Below, piece by piece: positions 34,016-42,134 of a stretch of 64,000 bases of DNA. Within the stretch, counting starts at the first letter, position 1. The number at the start of each line of letters is the position of its first letter. The stretch spans positions 91,052 through 155,051 of the forward strand of contig NSIK01000010.1 of NCBI GenBank assembly GCA_002737345.1. The letters run 5' to 3'. This DNA is from Nitrospirota bacterium. Its GTDB lineage: Bacteria > Nitrospirota > Nitrospiria > Nitrospirales > Nitrospiraceae. The notes beneath the pieces are model-generated. The model was not told the origin of the DNA. It searched no databases and worked only from the letters and a program-made list of their open reading frames with translations. The translations under genes and the position numbers were made by a program.

Positions 34016-35632
34016 TCAGTGGCCAATGACTCGACCTAATTTTTTTCGCACCATGCCCCAAACCAAACCAAGTTCTTCGGACTGCAACAAGGCATGGACG
34101 CCCAGATAGCCGCTCACGCTCAATCCGATGGCAACAAAGAGCAGGACCGATTTCTCCGTCCATTCACCTGGCTGCGCCCAGATCTGCGCCGCCGCCACCC
34201 AGGCACAAACCAGAACCAACGGCACGGAGGCTAACAGCACGCGCAGCGACGACCGTCCAACGGAGCCCCACGCGATGCCTCCCAACCGGCGGTGCAATAC
34301 CGCGACCAGGATGCCCCCATTTACCATCGCCGCCAAGGCTGTGGCCAAGGCCAGGCCTGCCGCGCCAAGCGAAGACATCAGCAGCAGCGCGAAGACGAGA
34401 TTGGAGACCACGGCAATCGCTGCGGAGATAGCCGGCGTGCGCGTGTCTTGCAGCGAGTAGAACGCCGAGACGATGATGCGAACGCCGCCGAAGGCCCAGA
34501 GGCCAACGGCGTAACAGAGCACCGCCAATGACGTCTCGGCTGTATCGTGCGAGGTAAAGGTCCCATGCTCGAAGAAGAGGTGGACGATCGGCTGGCGCAG
34601 GAGGATTAGGCCCAACATCGCTGGAAAAATGATAAAGAGGATCATGCGCAGGCCGAAGCCCACCGTCGTCCGCAATTCGTCTCGGGCTCCGCGCGCCGCC
34701 TGCGCCGAGAAAGTCGGCAAAATGGCCGTGGCCAATGCCACGCCGAAAATCCCGAGCGGGAACTGAATCAACCTCATGCCGTAAAAAAGATAGGTCGGCC
34801 CGCCCGCAAAAAATGAGGCGAGGATCGTGCTCACGGTAATGTTAATCTGCGTCACCGAAAGGCCGAGGAGCGACGGCACCATCAGCCGGCCGATCCTTCT
34901 CACGCCAGGATGGCCCGGCGCGAATCGAAATCCGAACAACATACCCCGCCGCCTCAAACCAGGGAGCTGCATGGCAAACTGCGCCATTCCTCCCGCCACG
35001 ACCCCGATGGCCACGCCAAGAATCGGCTCCGACATCACGGGCGACAAGAAAAATGCACAACCGATGATCACGACATTAAAGAACACCGGCGAAAAAGCCG
35101 GCGCCGCAAAGGCGCGCATAGAATTCAGAATGCCCATTGCCAGCGCGGCCAGGCTGATAAAGATGAGATAGGGGAACATGATCTGCGTGAGCAACGTCGT
35201 CATGCCCAGCTTCACCGGGTCGTCGTGAAATCCCGGCGCCAGAAGCCACACGATTCCCGCTGCCGCAATAATGCCCAAAATCGTGATGCCGGTCACGATC
35301 GTGAGTAATGTGGTGAAAAGGGCGCTCGCCAGCTCCCAAGCGTCGCGTTTCGATTTGAGCGCTTGATATTCTGTGAAAACAGGAATGAAGGCGGAGGACA
35401 TCGACCCTTCCGCAAATAATTCTCGCAGCAAATTCGGGACGCGATAGGCGACGAAGAAGGCATCGGCCGCGGGCGTTGCGCCGAAGAGTCCTGCCAGCAA
35501 CATATCGCGGATGAATCCGAGGATACGGCTGCAAAACGTGGCCAAGCCGATCAAGCCGGCCGCTTTGACCACCGAGCGAGTCTCGTCCTGCACGTTCGCG
35601 GGAGCTGGAGCCACAACAGTAGGATCAGCCAT
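34016..35632 (-). CDS. murJ: Lipid II flippase MurJ
   Basis: Moves lipid II across the inner membrane for peptidoglycan synthesis. From the ATG at 35632 it has 538 residues and about 14 hydrophobic segments. Family features include the N-terminal SRILGFIRDML arginine motif and the AFFVAYRVPNLLRELFAEG loop. The frame is open 8 codons further, but the downstream ATG is preferred because TAGAAT (35646-35641 on this strand) lies 8 bases before it. It is followed 6 bases later by ogt. Confidence 0.95.
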   Translation of the reverse strand: MADPTVVAPAPANVQDETRSVVKAAGLIGLATFCSRILGFIRDMLLAGLFGATPAADAFFVAYRVPNLLRELFAEGSMSSAFIPVFTEYQALKSKRDAWELASALFTTLLTIVTGITILGIIAAAGIVWLLAPGFHDDPVKLGMTTLLTQIMFPYLIFISLAALAMGILNSMRAFAAPAFSPVFFNVVIIGCAFFLSPVMSEPILGVAIGVVAGGMAQFAMQLPGLRRRGMLFGFRFAPGHPGVRRIGRLMVPSLLGLSVTQINITVSTILASFFAGGPTYLFYGMRLIQFPLGIFGVALATAILPTFSAQAARGARDELRTTVGFGLRMILFIIFPAMLGLILLRQPIVHLFFEHGTFTSHDTAETSLAVLCYAVGLWAFGGVRIIVSAFYSLQDTRTPAISAAIAVVSNLVFALLLMSSLGAAGLALATALAAMVNGGILVAVLHRRLGGIAWGSVGRSSLRVLLASVPLVLVCAWVAAAQIWAQPGEWTEKSVLLFVAIGLSVSGYLGVHALLQSEELGLVWGMVRKKLGRVIGH

Positions 35633-35640
35633 GGGTAGTG

Positions 35641-35669
35641 ATTCTAGCGGAACCACGTCGGGCAGTCTA
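35641..35669 (-). promoter_or_regulatory. Leaderless-type murJ promoter
   Basis: On the minus strand, TAGACT (4 of 6 to the -35 consensus), a 17-base spacer and TAGAAT, with the murJ ATG 8 bases downstream. Confidence 0.45.
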
Positions 35670-35789
35670 TCGAACCGAATATTGACGGCTCGTAGGGGTC
35701 CTCCTCGATGTGCCTGCCCGGTCTTTAGCGCAGAATGATGCTCGTGCTATCATAGCAATTGCCATTATGATCCGAAGGTAGAACGTCCA

Positions 35790-36095
35790 ATGTCGCTTGA
35801 ACTTTCTTCACATTTGCCCGGCGGATTTCAAATCCGACACCGCCTCCTCGGCATCTACCAGGGGAACGCGATCGAGCTGGCTTTTTGGCACCCCTCATCC
35901 GGGATGCCGGAACATGGCCTCTGTCGGTTCACCACAAAGGAGAAGGCCGAATCCTATCGCGCCTATCTCTGCTCTCTCTCCTGCCCAGAACCGCTCGATG
36001 AGCAAGACCTCGCCATTGAACCCTACGACCTCGCCACCCACGAAGAGTTGATCAACGAACACCCGCTACACTCAGCCTGGGAAACTCCCCTATAG
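35790..36095 (+). CDS. Small protein of unknown function
   Basis: A 101-residue soluble protein with many His and Pro residues, no membrane segment and no recognised family. Five cysteine/histidine clusters are not arranged as a zinc finger. The start at 35790 follows a short AAGGTAG-like purine stretch. Stands alone between murJ and a gene-free region. Confidence 0.55.
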   Translation: MSLELSSHLPGGFQIRHRLLGIYQGNAIELAFWHPSSGMPEHGLCRFTTKEKAESYRAYLCSLSCPEPLDEQDLAIEPYDLATHEELINEHPLHSAWETPL

Positions 36096-36458
36096 CAGAA
36101 ATGCACATTCGGGCGGCTTAAGCGGCAACAGTGGTGTTGAACGAGGATGTATTTGAAGGATCGACGTGGGTCTGGACAAACGCTAGCAGGCATTTATTCT
36201 CTTGAGCGCCTCGCAAAAACTTGAACCCGATGCCTCGAGCGCTGACAGAGAGAACGATTGCGGAGGAGACCACAAAACACCTTCTTTCTCGCACCGTGGG
36301 CAACTTAGGGTATGACCCGTCTTCCCCTGCCCTCTCGTTCCCCTGCTCGAACCGACCGACGGACCGAACTCGTTCCTCTCCACGGATAGACAATCGCCTT
36401 CTTGCTGCCAAGAAAACGAAAATTCCCTGCACACCCTTTGTGAAAATAAACCGATTAC
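36096..36458. other. Gene-free or doubtful region
   Basis: A 114-codon minus-strand frame (36462-36118) starts with an ATGA overlap on the flavoprotein stop. It has ordinary composition and no family match, and a second frame in the same stretch contains a CPRC pair. I would not call either a gene on this evidence. Confidence 0.3.
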
Positions 36459-37754
36459 TCATCGGCGAGCCTCGCCATCAGCGCGCATACTTACAGAAAC
36501 AGCCTTGCCCGCAAGCCATCCGGTGGCCCAGGCCCATTGAAAGTTAAATCCCCCGATGCGGCCGTCGCAGTCGAGAATTTCTCCCACCAGATAGAGGCCG
36601 GGCACGAGTTTCGACTCCATCGTGCGAAAGTTAATTTCCTCCAGTGGCACCCCACCCGCCGTGACTTCCGCGTAGTTCCATCCCCGATCCTGTTGCACGG
36701 GAAGCCGGAACTTTGTGAGCGCCACCAACAGCCGGTCCCGATCCTTTCTCGGCAGTTGGGCCATGGCCGTCTGTCCGCTAATCCCCAGATATCGACAGAG
36801 GGATTCGGCAAATCGCTCCGTAACCAAATGCGCTAGGGTCTTGGTCAACGAGCGGCGAGGCGACCCTGCTGCTTGCTCCATGAACCACTGACGGGCTGCC
36901 TCCTGGGTCAGGGCCGGCAGAAAGTTCACGCACAGATCAACCGGCTCGCCTTCTTCATGAGCCCTCGTCCAAAAGCGGCTGGCATCCATGACAACGGGAC
37001 CGCTGATCCCAAAATGAGTCCAGAGCAAACTGCCCGTCCGCCGATCCACAGTCTGGCCCTGTACCGTCGTCGTCAGCTCCACTTCCTGTGAAATGCCTGA
37101 GAGATCTTTGTGAAACATAGTCTCGTCCAGCACTAAGGGGGTGAGGGCCGGAGCGGTGGCCTGCACGTGATGGCCCAGGCGGCGAGCCAACTCATAGCCG
37201 AACCCGTCACTGCCCGTTTTCGGAAGCGAGCGACCGCCGGTGGCCAGAATGATTTTCTTCGTCTGCGTGATTCCATGGGTATGATAAATGAGGCGATCAC
37301 CCTCTGGGCCGGCGAGACAAGCAACCTCTGCCACTCGATGGTGAGGGCGGATGACCACACCCAGCTCCTGACAGCGATTGACGAGCGCCGTTAAAACTGT
37401 CCGCGCCTTGTCGGTCACGGGGAAAAGCTTGCCGGTTTCTTCGCACTTGAGATCCACACCTAACGAAGCGAACCAGTCAATCGTGGCCTGAACCGGAAAG
37501 GCGGCTAAGACATTCTTGATGATATGGCGATTACCGAAGAAGTCGGTAGCGGTCACAACATCATGCGTGACATTGCAGCGTCCGCCACCGGAGACGAGGA
37601 TCTTGGCGCCGAGGGTCTTGGCCCCGTCGAGCAGCACGATCCTCAACGAAAGCCCTTCTTTCGCGGCGGCCTCTGCTGTGAAAATCGAGGCAGCGAGCCC
37701 TGCGGCCCCTGCACCAATCACTGCAACATCATGTCTGTCATTACCTATGGACAT
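36459..37754 (-). CDS. FAD-dependent oxidoreductase of the HI0933/YhiN family
   Basis: A 431-residue flavoprotein with an N-terminal dinucleotide-binding motif GAGAAG at 14-19, the SGGGRCNVTH segment typical of the HI0933 group near 56-65, a second FAD-contact ATGGRSLP, and the C-terminal GGFNFQWAWATGW. The family is annotated as an aminoacetone- or NAD(P)-dependent oxidoreductase, but its true reaction is not established. Divergent from a short zinc-finger-like gene, with a perfect palindrome between the two. Confidence 0.88.
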   Translation of the reverse strand: MSIGNDRHDVAVIGAGAAGLAASIFTAEAAAKEGLSLRIVLLDGAKTLGAKILVSGGGRCNVTHDVVTATDFFGNRHIIKNVLAAFPVQATIDWFASLGVDLKCEETGKLFPVTDKARTVLTALVNRCQELGVVIRPHHRVAEVACLAGPEGDRLIYHTHGITQTKKIILATGGRSLPKTGSDGFGYELARRLGHHVQATAPALTPLVLDETMFHKDLSGISQEVELTTTVQGQTVDRRTGSLLWTHFGISGPVVMDASRFWTRAHEEGEPVDLCVNFLPALTQEAARQWFMEQAAGSPRRSLTKTLAHLVTERFAESLCRYLGISGQTAMAQLPRKDRDRLLVALTKFRLPVQQDRGWNYAEVTAGGVPLEEINFRTMESKLVPGLYLVGEILDCDGRIGGFNFQWAWATGWLAGKAVSVSMRADGEARR

Positions 37755-37763
37755 TAGAGAGTT

Positions 37764-37778
37764 TTAACTGCCAGTTAA
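37764..37778. promoter_or_regulatory. Palindrome in a divergent intergenic region
   Basis: TTAACTG-C-CAGTTAA is a perfect 7+7 inverted repeat with one central base, 10 bases upstream of the flavoprotein ATG and 86 bases before the GTG at 37864. Its position suggests an operator, but no cognate regulator is apparent. Confidence 0.4.
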
Positions 37779-37863
37779 CGCCCTATTAATCTTGCAATGC
37801 TATGGTTCGCCCATTAAAGGTGACCAATGACGCGGCAATATATGACAGCAAGGGGGGCGCAGC

Positions 37864-38034
37864 GTGATCTGTCAAAAATGCAGCGGACTGATGGTGAAGG
37901 AATCGCGACCGGATTTCTCGCAAGACGTGGCCGTGCTCCGCTGTATCAATTGCGGCCTGGTCATTGATCCGTTGATTGCGCAGAATCTCGCGGCCCTATC
38001 ACGCGCGAAACAGCTGACCCTCAATGCGGCTTGA
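37864..38034 (+). CDS. Small zinc-ribbon-like protein (56 residues)
   Basis: A GTG start with AGGGGGG a few bases upstream. Two CxxC pairs (CQKC at 3-6 and CINC at 26-29) should bind zinc, followed by a helix. No longer homologue is known to me. The strong ribosome site and zinc-ligand spacing make it a plausible gene. Confidence 0.65.
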   Translation: MICQKCSGLMVKESRPDFSQDVAVLRCINCGLVIDPLIAQNLAALSRAKQLTLNAA

Positions 38035-38125
38035 TGGTTCGCTTGAAGTCATGAACCAGTTCGGTCGGGGCGGGCAGCTTGCCGAACCGATCGAACGGGG
38101 GCAGTTGTGGACGTCGCGCTCGTGG

Positions 38126-38899
38126 TTAGATCGAAAACTCCGCCCATAAGAATGTATGGTCCGAGGGGTCTTTCGCTCGCCGCGGCTCGGCGTCCATCTC
38201 TACCCTGACACAACCCTCGACTAGCGGGGCCGTCGCCAGAATATGGTCGATGCGCCAGCCGCGATTTGCTTCCAACGCCGCCGGCGACCGGTAATCCCAA
38301 AACGTATATTGCTGCCGATCCGGATAGAGCTTCACGAACACATCCTGAAATCCCCAGGCCAACGTCTTCTCATAGGCCCGCCGCGCATCTTCGTGATAGC
38401 AGACATGCTTGAGATGCTTCTCGGGGCTGTGCACATCCATCGGCCGTGGCGCCACGTTCATATCCCCGCACCAGATGGCTGGCTTGTCCGGCGATAAATG
38501 TTTCTCAAAATACTTACGAAGCCGATCGTACCAGCCAAGTTTGTACTGATACTTAGGGGAATCGATCTCGAAACCCTGCGGCACGTAGGTATTGACGATG
38601 GGAATCCCCTTGATCACCACGCGCAAGAGGCGCGCGTCCTCCGAATCGCCTCCGTCATCGAACCCGTACGCCACCGCCTCCGGTTTCTCCCGGCTCAAGA
38701 TCGCCACACCGTTGTATGACTTCATGCCCCGGTAGGTGACTTCGTACCCTGACTCAGCCAAGGCCAGAAGCGGAAACTCGCTGTCCTGGACTTTAGTTTC
38801 CTGAAGGCAGAGCACATCGGGCTTCTGCTGAGCCAGCCAGTCGAGCACAATAGGTAAACGTTTGCGGAGCGAATTGACGTTAAACGTCGCGATTTTCAT
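38126..38899 (-). CDS. xthA: Exodeoxyribonuclease III (AP endonuclease)
   Basis: DNA repair nuclease of the EEP superfamily. From the ATG at 38899 it has 257 residues. FNVNSL at 6-11, LCLQETKVQ with catalytic Glu near 35, WCGDMNVAP near 145-153 and the C-terminal SDHTFLWAE motif are all present. An upstream in-frame start at 38917 adds six residues only. TAGGAT precedes the ATG, but no convincing -35 was found. Confidence 0.95.
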   Translation of the reverse strand: MKIATFNVNSLRKRLPIVLDWLAQQKPDVLCLQETKVQDSEFPLLALAESGYEVTYRGMKSYNGVAILSREKPEAVAYGFDDGGDSEDARLLRVVIKGIPIVNTYVPQGFEIDSPKYQYKLGWYDRLRKYFEKHLSPDKPAIWCGDMNVAPRPMDVHSPEKHLKHVCYHEDARRAYEKTLAWGFQDVFVKLYPDRQQYTFWDYRSPAALEANRGWRIDHILATAPLVEGCVRVEMDAEPRRAKDPSDHTFLWAEFSI

Positions 38900-38986
38900 A
38901 GAGCATCCTACAGTCAATCAGGCTGCGCATCCTAGCAAAAAGCCTGCGGGGCAACAAAGCAGAGAAGGAGCAGCTCCACATAAAAC

Positions 38987-39017
38987 GGCCCTCGGAAAGG
39001 AAAACCTCCCGAGGGCC
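38987..39017 (-). terminator. Intrinsic terminator of the repeat-bearing secreted protein gene
   Basis: GGCCCTCGG at 38987-38995 pairs perfectly with CCGAGGGCC at 39009-39017. On the minus strand the stem is followed by GTTTTATG. It lies just downstream of the gene ending at 39038. Confidence 0.65.
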
Positions 39018-39037
39018 ATGGGCACAACTGCTCGACC

Positions 39038-39424
39038 TTAGTGCCCTGCTGCAGGAGCCGGGGCTGCAGCCGGGGTAACGGCAGGTGCCGGAGCCAATGG
39101 AGCCTGCGCAGCCTGATTGACTATGGCATTTCGGTATACGGACAAGCGTGGCGGCGCGGTAACGGCAGGTGCCGGAGCCAATGGAGCCTGCGCAAGGGCT
39201 TCTGCTTTCTGCGTCTGCGTCTTGCCCTTCGTCGCATGGCGCTTGGCCTTCATCTGCTTTTTATTGCTCTTCTTCTTGCCCTTCGAATCGGATTTCCCCG
39301 ACTCTTTTTGGGCTGCGACATCGGACTTCGTCGTCTCATCTTTGACTGCCTCATCGGCCATGACCAGCGAGGCGGTTCCGAATATGCACAATGTAGTCAA
39401 AGCGACAATGATCAACTTCTGCAT
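39038..39424 (-). CDS. Secreted Lys/Ala/Pro-rich protein with an exact repeat
   Basis: A 128-residue exported protein. AGGAGG lies 7 bases before the ATG at 39424 and a signal peptide (hydrophobic 4-20, cleavage near MADE) follows. The mature chain is low-complexity: a lysine-rich stretch (KGKKKSNKKQMKAKRHATKG) then Ala/Pro-rich tail. The sequence AQAPLAPAPAVT occurs twice and is encoded by two identical 37-bp DNA copies (39074-39110 and 39158-39194). A function in the envelope, perhaps nucleic-acid or polyanion binding, is only a guess. The frame is open to 39562, but the leader argues for the internal start. Confidence 0.72.
   Translation of the reverse strand: MQKLIIVALTTLCIFGTASLVMADEAVKDETTKSDVAAQKESGKSDSKGKKKSNKKQMKAKRHATKGKTQTQKAEALAQAPLAPAPAVTAPPRLSVYRNAIVNQAAQAPLAPAPAVTPAAAPAPAAGH
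39074..39194. repeat. Pair of identical 37-bp direct repeats
   Basis: GGTAACGGCAGGTGCCGG and the next 19 bases are identical at 39074-39110 and 39158-39194. They lie inside the coding region and give the duplicated AQAPLAPAPAVT peptide. The identity implies a recent duplication or slippage. Confidence 0.85.
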
Positions 39425-39914
39425 GGAATGCCTCCTGGAAAATAATAGTGAGTATAGTTTTTTTCTGCAAAGGGAGGTAATACCCTGCGCTCCTTTCCCC
39501 ACTCTGTCAAGAACCGATGAGGGGAAACCGCCGCCCAGCAACGACCTGAATGGATCTGACAAAAAATCTGTCGCCCTGGCTCAAGGTTCCTCACGACCTG
39601 GCAAACCTCCTCTGCCATCCTCGCCCTTATCAGCATCGGCATCCGGCCGATCAGACTCCTCTACGGTGATTATGGCCCCTCCCCGGTCACGTCACTCCTC
39701 AGGGTCTGCAATCGCTGCAGCGCTTTTCTGGCCAAGCGATTCTCAGCCCCAACCAGCTCGCCCGCGTGCTCTAATCAATCTGCTGCGTGAAACGTAAATC
39801 GTAAAAAGTGGAAGGTTCCCGAGGAAGAGACCTCGACGGTCCTTTGTTTCACTTTTCACATCTTACCTTTCACAATCCGTGAGAACGAATCTGGTGGGTC
39901 GTTTGAGCAGCCTG
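39425..39914. other. Gene-free region with repeat elements
   Basis: About 490 bases with no supported gene. Near 39786-39809 and 39847-39871 are imperfect inverted repeats of a GTGAAACGTAAAT / CACTTTTCACAT type. This resembles the short direct repeats that encode the N terminus of the inactive M16 protein (15199-15235). Repeat copy E closes the region. Confidence 0.5.
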
Positions 39915-39917
39915 CTA
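39860..39917 (-). repeat. Dispersed MITE-like repeat, copy E (left end only)
   Basis: On the minus strand the TAG stop of the MscS gene (39917-39915) is followed by CAGGCTGCTCAAAC, CCACCAGATTCGTTCTCACGG, then the copy breaks into the GTGAAAGG inverted repeats. Confidence 0.6.
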
Positions 39918-40745
39918 ATTGAATGCGGTGAGATAGCGGCGCAAGATAGCCTGTTCGATCCGCGAGCGGCCACGGTCCGGCGCCGGGAATCGCAGCACCA
40001 ACTGGATCTGGCCTGTTTCTGATAGTTGGATGGTCACACGCGGCTCCGGCGAGGGAGCTTCGAGGAGATTCGTCTGTTCCAGCAGCTTCATGTCCCGGCC
40101 GGCCTTGTCTAGAAACGAAGAACATTCCGTCTTCGCCGCGTCCAGCAAATGTCCCTCTGCTTCCCGCCAGTCGTCTTTGTCCCCGAGCGGAACGACAAGA
40201 AGATAGAGCCCATATTCCTGACCTGAATTTTCCTTGATCAAAGTATTCGTGAACAACAGGCTGTTCGGAAAGACCGCAATGCGGCCGGTATAGAGATGCG
40301 ACGCCTGGCCTGGCCCGACCTCAAGGAGCTTGGTCGCAAAGATGTCGTGATCCAAAACGACGCCGCGATACCCGGCGATTTGAATGAGGTCCCCCACCTC
40401 GTAAACTTTTCCTCCCACGCGCAATGCCGCCCCGCTCCAGCAGAGGAGGAGCTCCTTCGTTGCCAACACGAGCGCCGCGGCAAGCGCCACAAGAGACACG
40501 GCAAAGGCCTGGAGCTCGTGCGCCCAGATAACGACCAGCCCCACCAGCAATGCGAACAAAATGGTATTGCGGACCGAGACGACCCCTCGACGCTTCGCTT
40601 CCATCGAGAGGGCGGGATTCTTCGCGATCGCACGGACGATCAAGGTCCGCAAAATCAAAAGAGAGAGTAGCAGGAGGAGAGACTTGAGACTGTCGAGCAC
40701 GACGGAGCTATCGATATCTGGCAACCAAGCAGGCATATGGGGCAA
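39915..40745 (-). CDS. MscS-family mechanosensitive channel
   Basis: A 276-residue small-conductance channel: an N-terminal hydrophobic region with three spans (about 15-35, 60-80, 83-108) and the beta domain with the VGDLIQIAGYRGVV motif and the VFPNSLL signature, then a soluble C-terminal domain. It releases osmolytes on hypo-osmotic shock. Last gene of a five-gene minus-strand operon (43513 to 39915). Ends at repeat copy E. Confidence 0.88.
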   Translation of the reverse strand: MPHMPAWLPDIDSSVVLDSLKSLLLLLSLLILRTLIVRAIAKNPALSMEAKRRGVVSVRNTILFALLVGLVVIWAHELQAFAVSLVALAAALVLATKELLLCWSGAALRVGGKVYEVGDLIQIAGYRGVVLDHDIFATKLLEVGPGQASHLYTGRIAVFPNSLLFTNTLIKENSGQEYGLYLLVVPLGDKDDWREAEGHLLDAAKTECSSFLDKAGRDMKLLEQTNLLEAPSPEPRVTIQLSETGQIQLVLRFPAPDRGRSRIEQAILRRYLTAFN

Positions 40746-40756
40746 GACCTCGCTGG

Positions 40757-41182
40757 CTATTTTGCATTCAGCGTGTCACGGGTTCCCGGTACACACTCTT
40801 CCCGTTTCCACTGTGTCAAAATCTTCTGCTCATTGAAAGTCAGGATATAACGGTAGCAATACAACATGGCCTTAGGGCCTTCGGCGCTACTCTTTCCCAT
40901 TAAGGAGGCCGCTTGCTGCACCACGTCACCCAACTGAAACAATTTCACCGAGGTCAAATCTTTATCGCCGATCGGCGCGCGATAGGTCCAGACGGAATCT
41001 CCTCCGAGCACCGGTGCCTTCGCCGTATGGGGCGGCCCAAGCCGCGCCAACACCTCGTCCTGCGTGAGTCGATCCACGCCTTTTTTAAAATAGCCATCGC
41101 GCCAGGGGCCGCCGCAAGCCAGCAGGGCCCCTGCGAGGATGACCAGCCAGCCGGTAGACAGGCACTGTCGTAATCGTCTCAT
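40757..41182 (-). CDS. BamE/SmpA-like lipoprotein
   Basis: A 141-residue exported protein. The lipobox LLAC places a lipidated Cys near 23. The rest has the small alpha/beta BamE/OmlA texture (RLTQDEVLARLGPPHTAK, then a WTYR strand and LTFNEQKILTQW). BamE-type proteins belong to the outer-membrane assembly complex, but many look-alikes exist, so the assignment is at fold level. Stop and start overlap with the preceding small gene (ATGA). Confidence 0.7.
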   Translation of the reverse strand: MRRLRQCLSTGWLVILAGALLACGGPWRDGYFKKGVDRLTQDEVLARLGPPHTAKAPVLGGDSVWTYRAPIGDKDLTSVKLFQLGDVVQQAASLMGKSSAEGPKAMLYCYRYILTFNEQKILTQWKREECVPGTRDTLNAK

Positions 41183-41421
41183 GACTTGGGCTGATCCTTA
41201 ATCTCTTGCATACGTTTCACGGAACAGTAGAGGGCGTAGCCTTGCGCCAACATGCCGGTGGTTAGCAAGCCCAACGCTGTCTGCAGCCACCGGGCTCCTG
41301 TCTCTTCTAAACCATAGGTCCCGACAACGAATCCCAGGGCAATTGCCACAATTCCCGCGAATCGCGCGATCATTCCGTTCATGCGCCAATTGATTGGGAC
41401 CGGATTCTCCTGCATCGCCAT
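41179..41421 (-). CDS. Small two-span membrane protein
   Basis: An 80-residue protein with two hydrophobic segments (about 17-36 and 44-64). An in-frame ATG at residue 14 or 17 could be the true start. No family recognised. Co-translated with the lipoprotein gene. Confidence 0.55.
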   Translation of the reverse strand: MAMQENPVPINWRMNGMIARFAGIVAIALGFVVGTYGLEETGARWLQTALGLLTTGMLAQGYALYCSVKRMQEIKDQPKS

Positions 41422-41453
41422 ACGGGTACGCTACACTGGATCACGCAACCGGT

Positions 41454-42134
41454 TCAACTCCGTGTCGCGCGAATATGTTTAGCGCGCCGCTCCAACGAAG
41501 CCGCCTCGTCCGCTCGCCCGATTTTTCGCAGGACATTGGCCAGATCCTCCAGCGTCTTCGCCACTTCCGGATGGGACAATCCCAGCGCCCGCTCCCGGAT
41601 CGCCAAGGCTCGACGGTAGAGCGACTCCGCTTTCTCCGGATTCTGCTGCACCACATGCAACTGGGCCAGATTCACGAGGCTCAACGCCACGTCCGGATGG
41701 TCGAGGCCCAGAAGTTTTTCTTTGATGGCGAGAGCCCGCATCAGCAAAGGCTCCGCCTGGGCATATTGGCCGTACATGCGATGGAGGACGCCGAGGTTAT
41801 TGAGCGTGGCTGCAACATCGGCGTGCAACTCTCCATGCGCGGACTGGTAAATCTTCAGCGCCTGCAGATAGACCGGTTCCGCCTCCACATATTTCCCTTG
41901 GCCTGCATAGACCTGCGCCAGCTGTGACAGGCTGACCGCCACGCGCCGGTCTTCTAGGCCAAACTCCTCCGCTTTGCGCACCGCCACGAGGAACACCCGT
42001 TCCGCGTCGGCGTAATTGCCTTGCTCCACGGCCTGCTGCCCCGCCGTCATCGCCGACTCCCAGGTCTGTTGCTGGCACGCGGACCCTGCGAGAAGAAAAA
42101 GGCTGAGCGCGAGCATAAAGAAGCTGTTCATCAT
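41454..42134 (-). CDS. TPR-repeat lipoprotein
   Basis: A 226-residue protein with a lipobox LAGSAC (Cys at 20) and at least four kinesin-light-chain-like tetratricopeptide repeats (LSQLAQVYAGQGKYVEAEPVYLQALKI, LNNLGVLHRMYGQYAQAEPLL and similar). A protein-protein interaction role at the membrane is likely. The start overlaps the reductase stop by 4 bases. Confidence 0.82.
   Translation of the reverse strand: MMNSFFMLALSLFLLAGSACQQQTWESAMTAGQQAVEQGNYADAERVFLVAVRKAEEFGLEDRRVAVSLSQLAQVYAGQGKYVEAEPVYLQALKIYQSAHGELHADVAATLNNLGVLHRMYGQYAQAEPLLMRALAIKEKLLGLDHPDVALSLVNLAQLHVVQQNPEKAESLYRRALAIRERALGLSHPEVAKTLEDLANVLRKIGRADEAASLERRAKHIRATRS

Noticed and set aside
36118..36462. 114-codon minus-strand frame overlapping the flavoprotein stop by ATGA
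   Set aside because: The overlap is suggestive, but the protein has no domain pattern and a second frame looks equally good; left as a doubtful region.
39412..39797. Open frames in the 39425-39914 region
   Set aside because: They have no ribosome site, run across repeat sequence and have unnatural composition.
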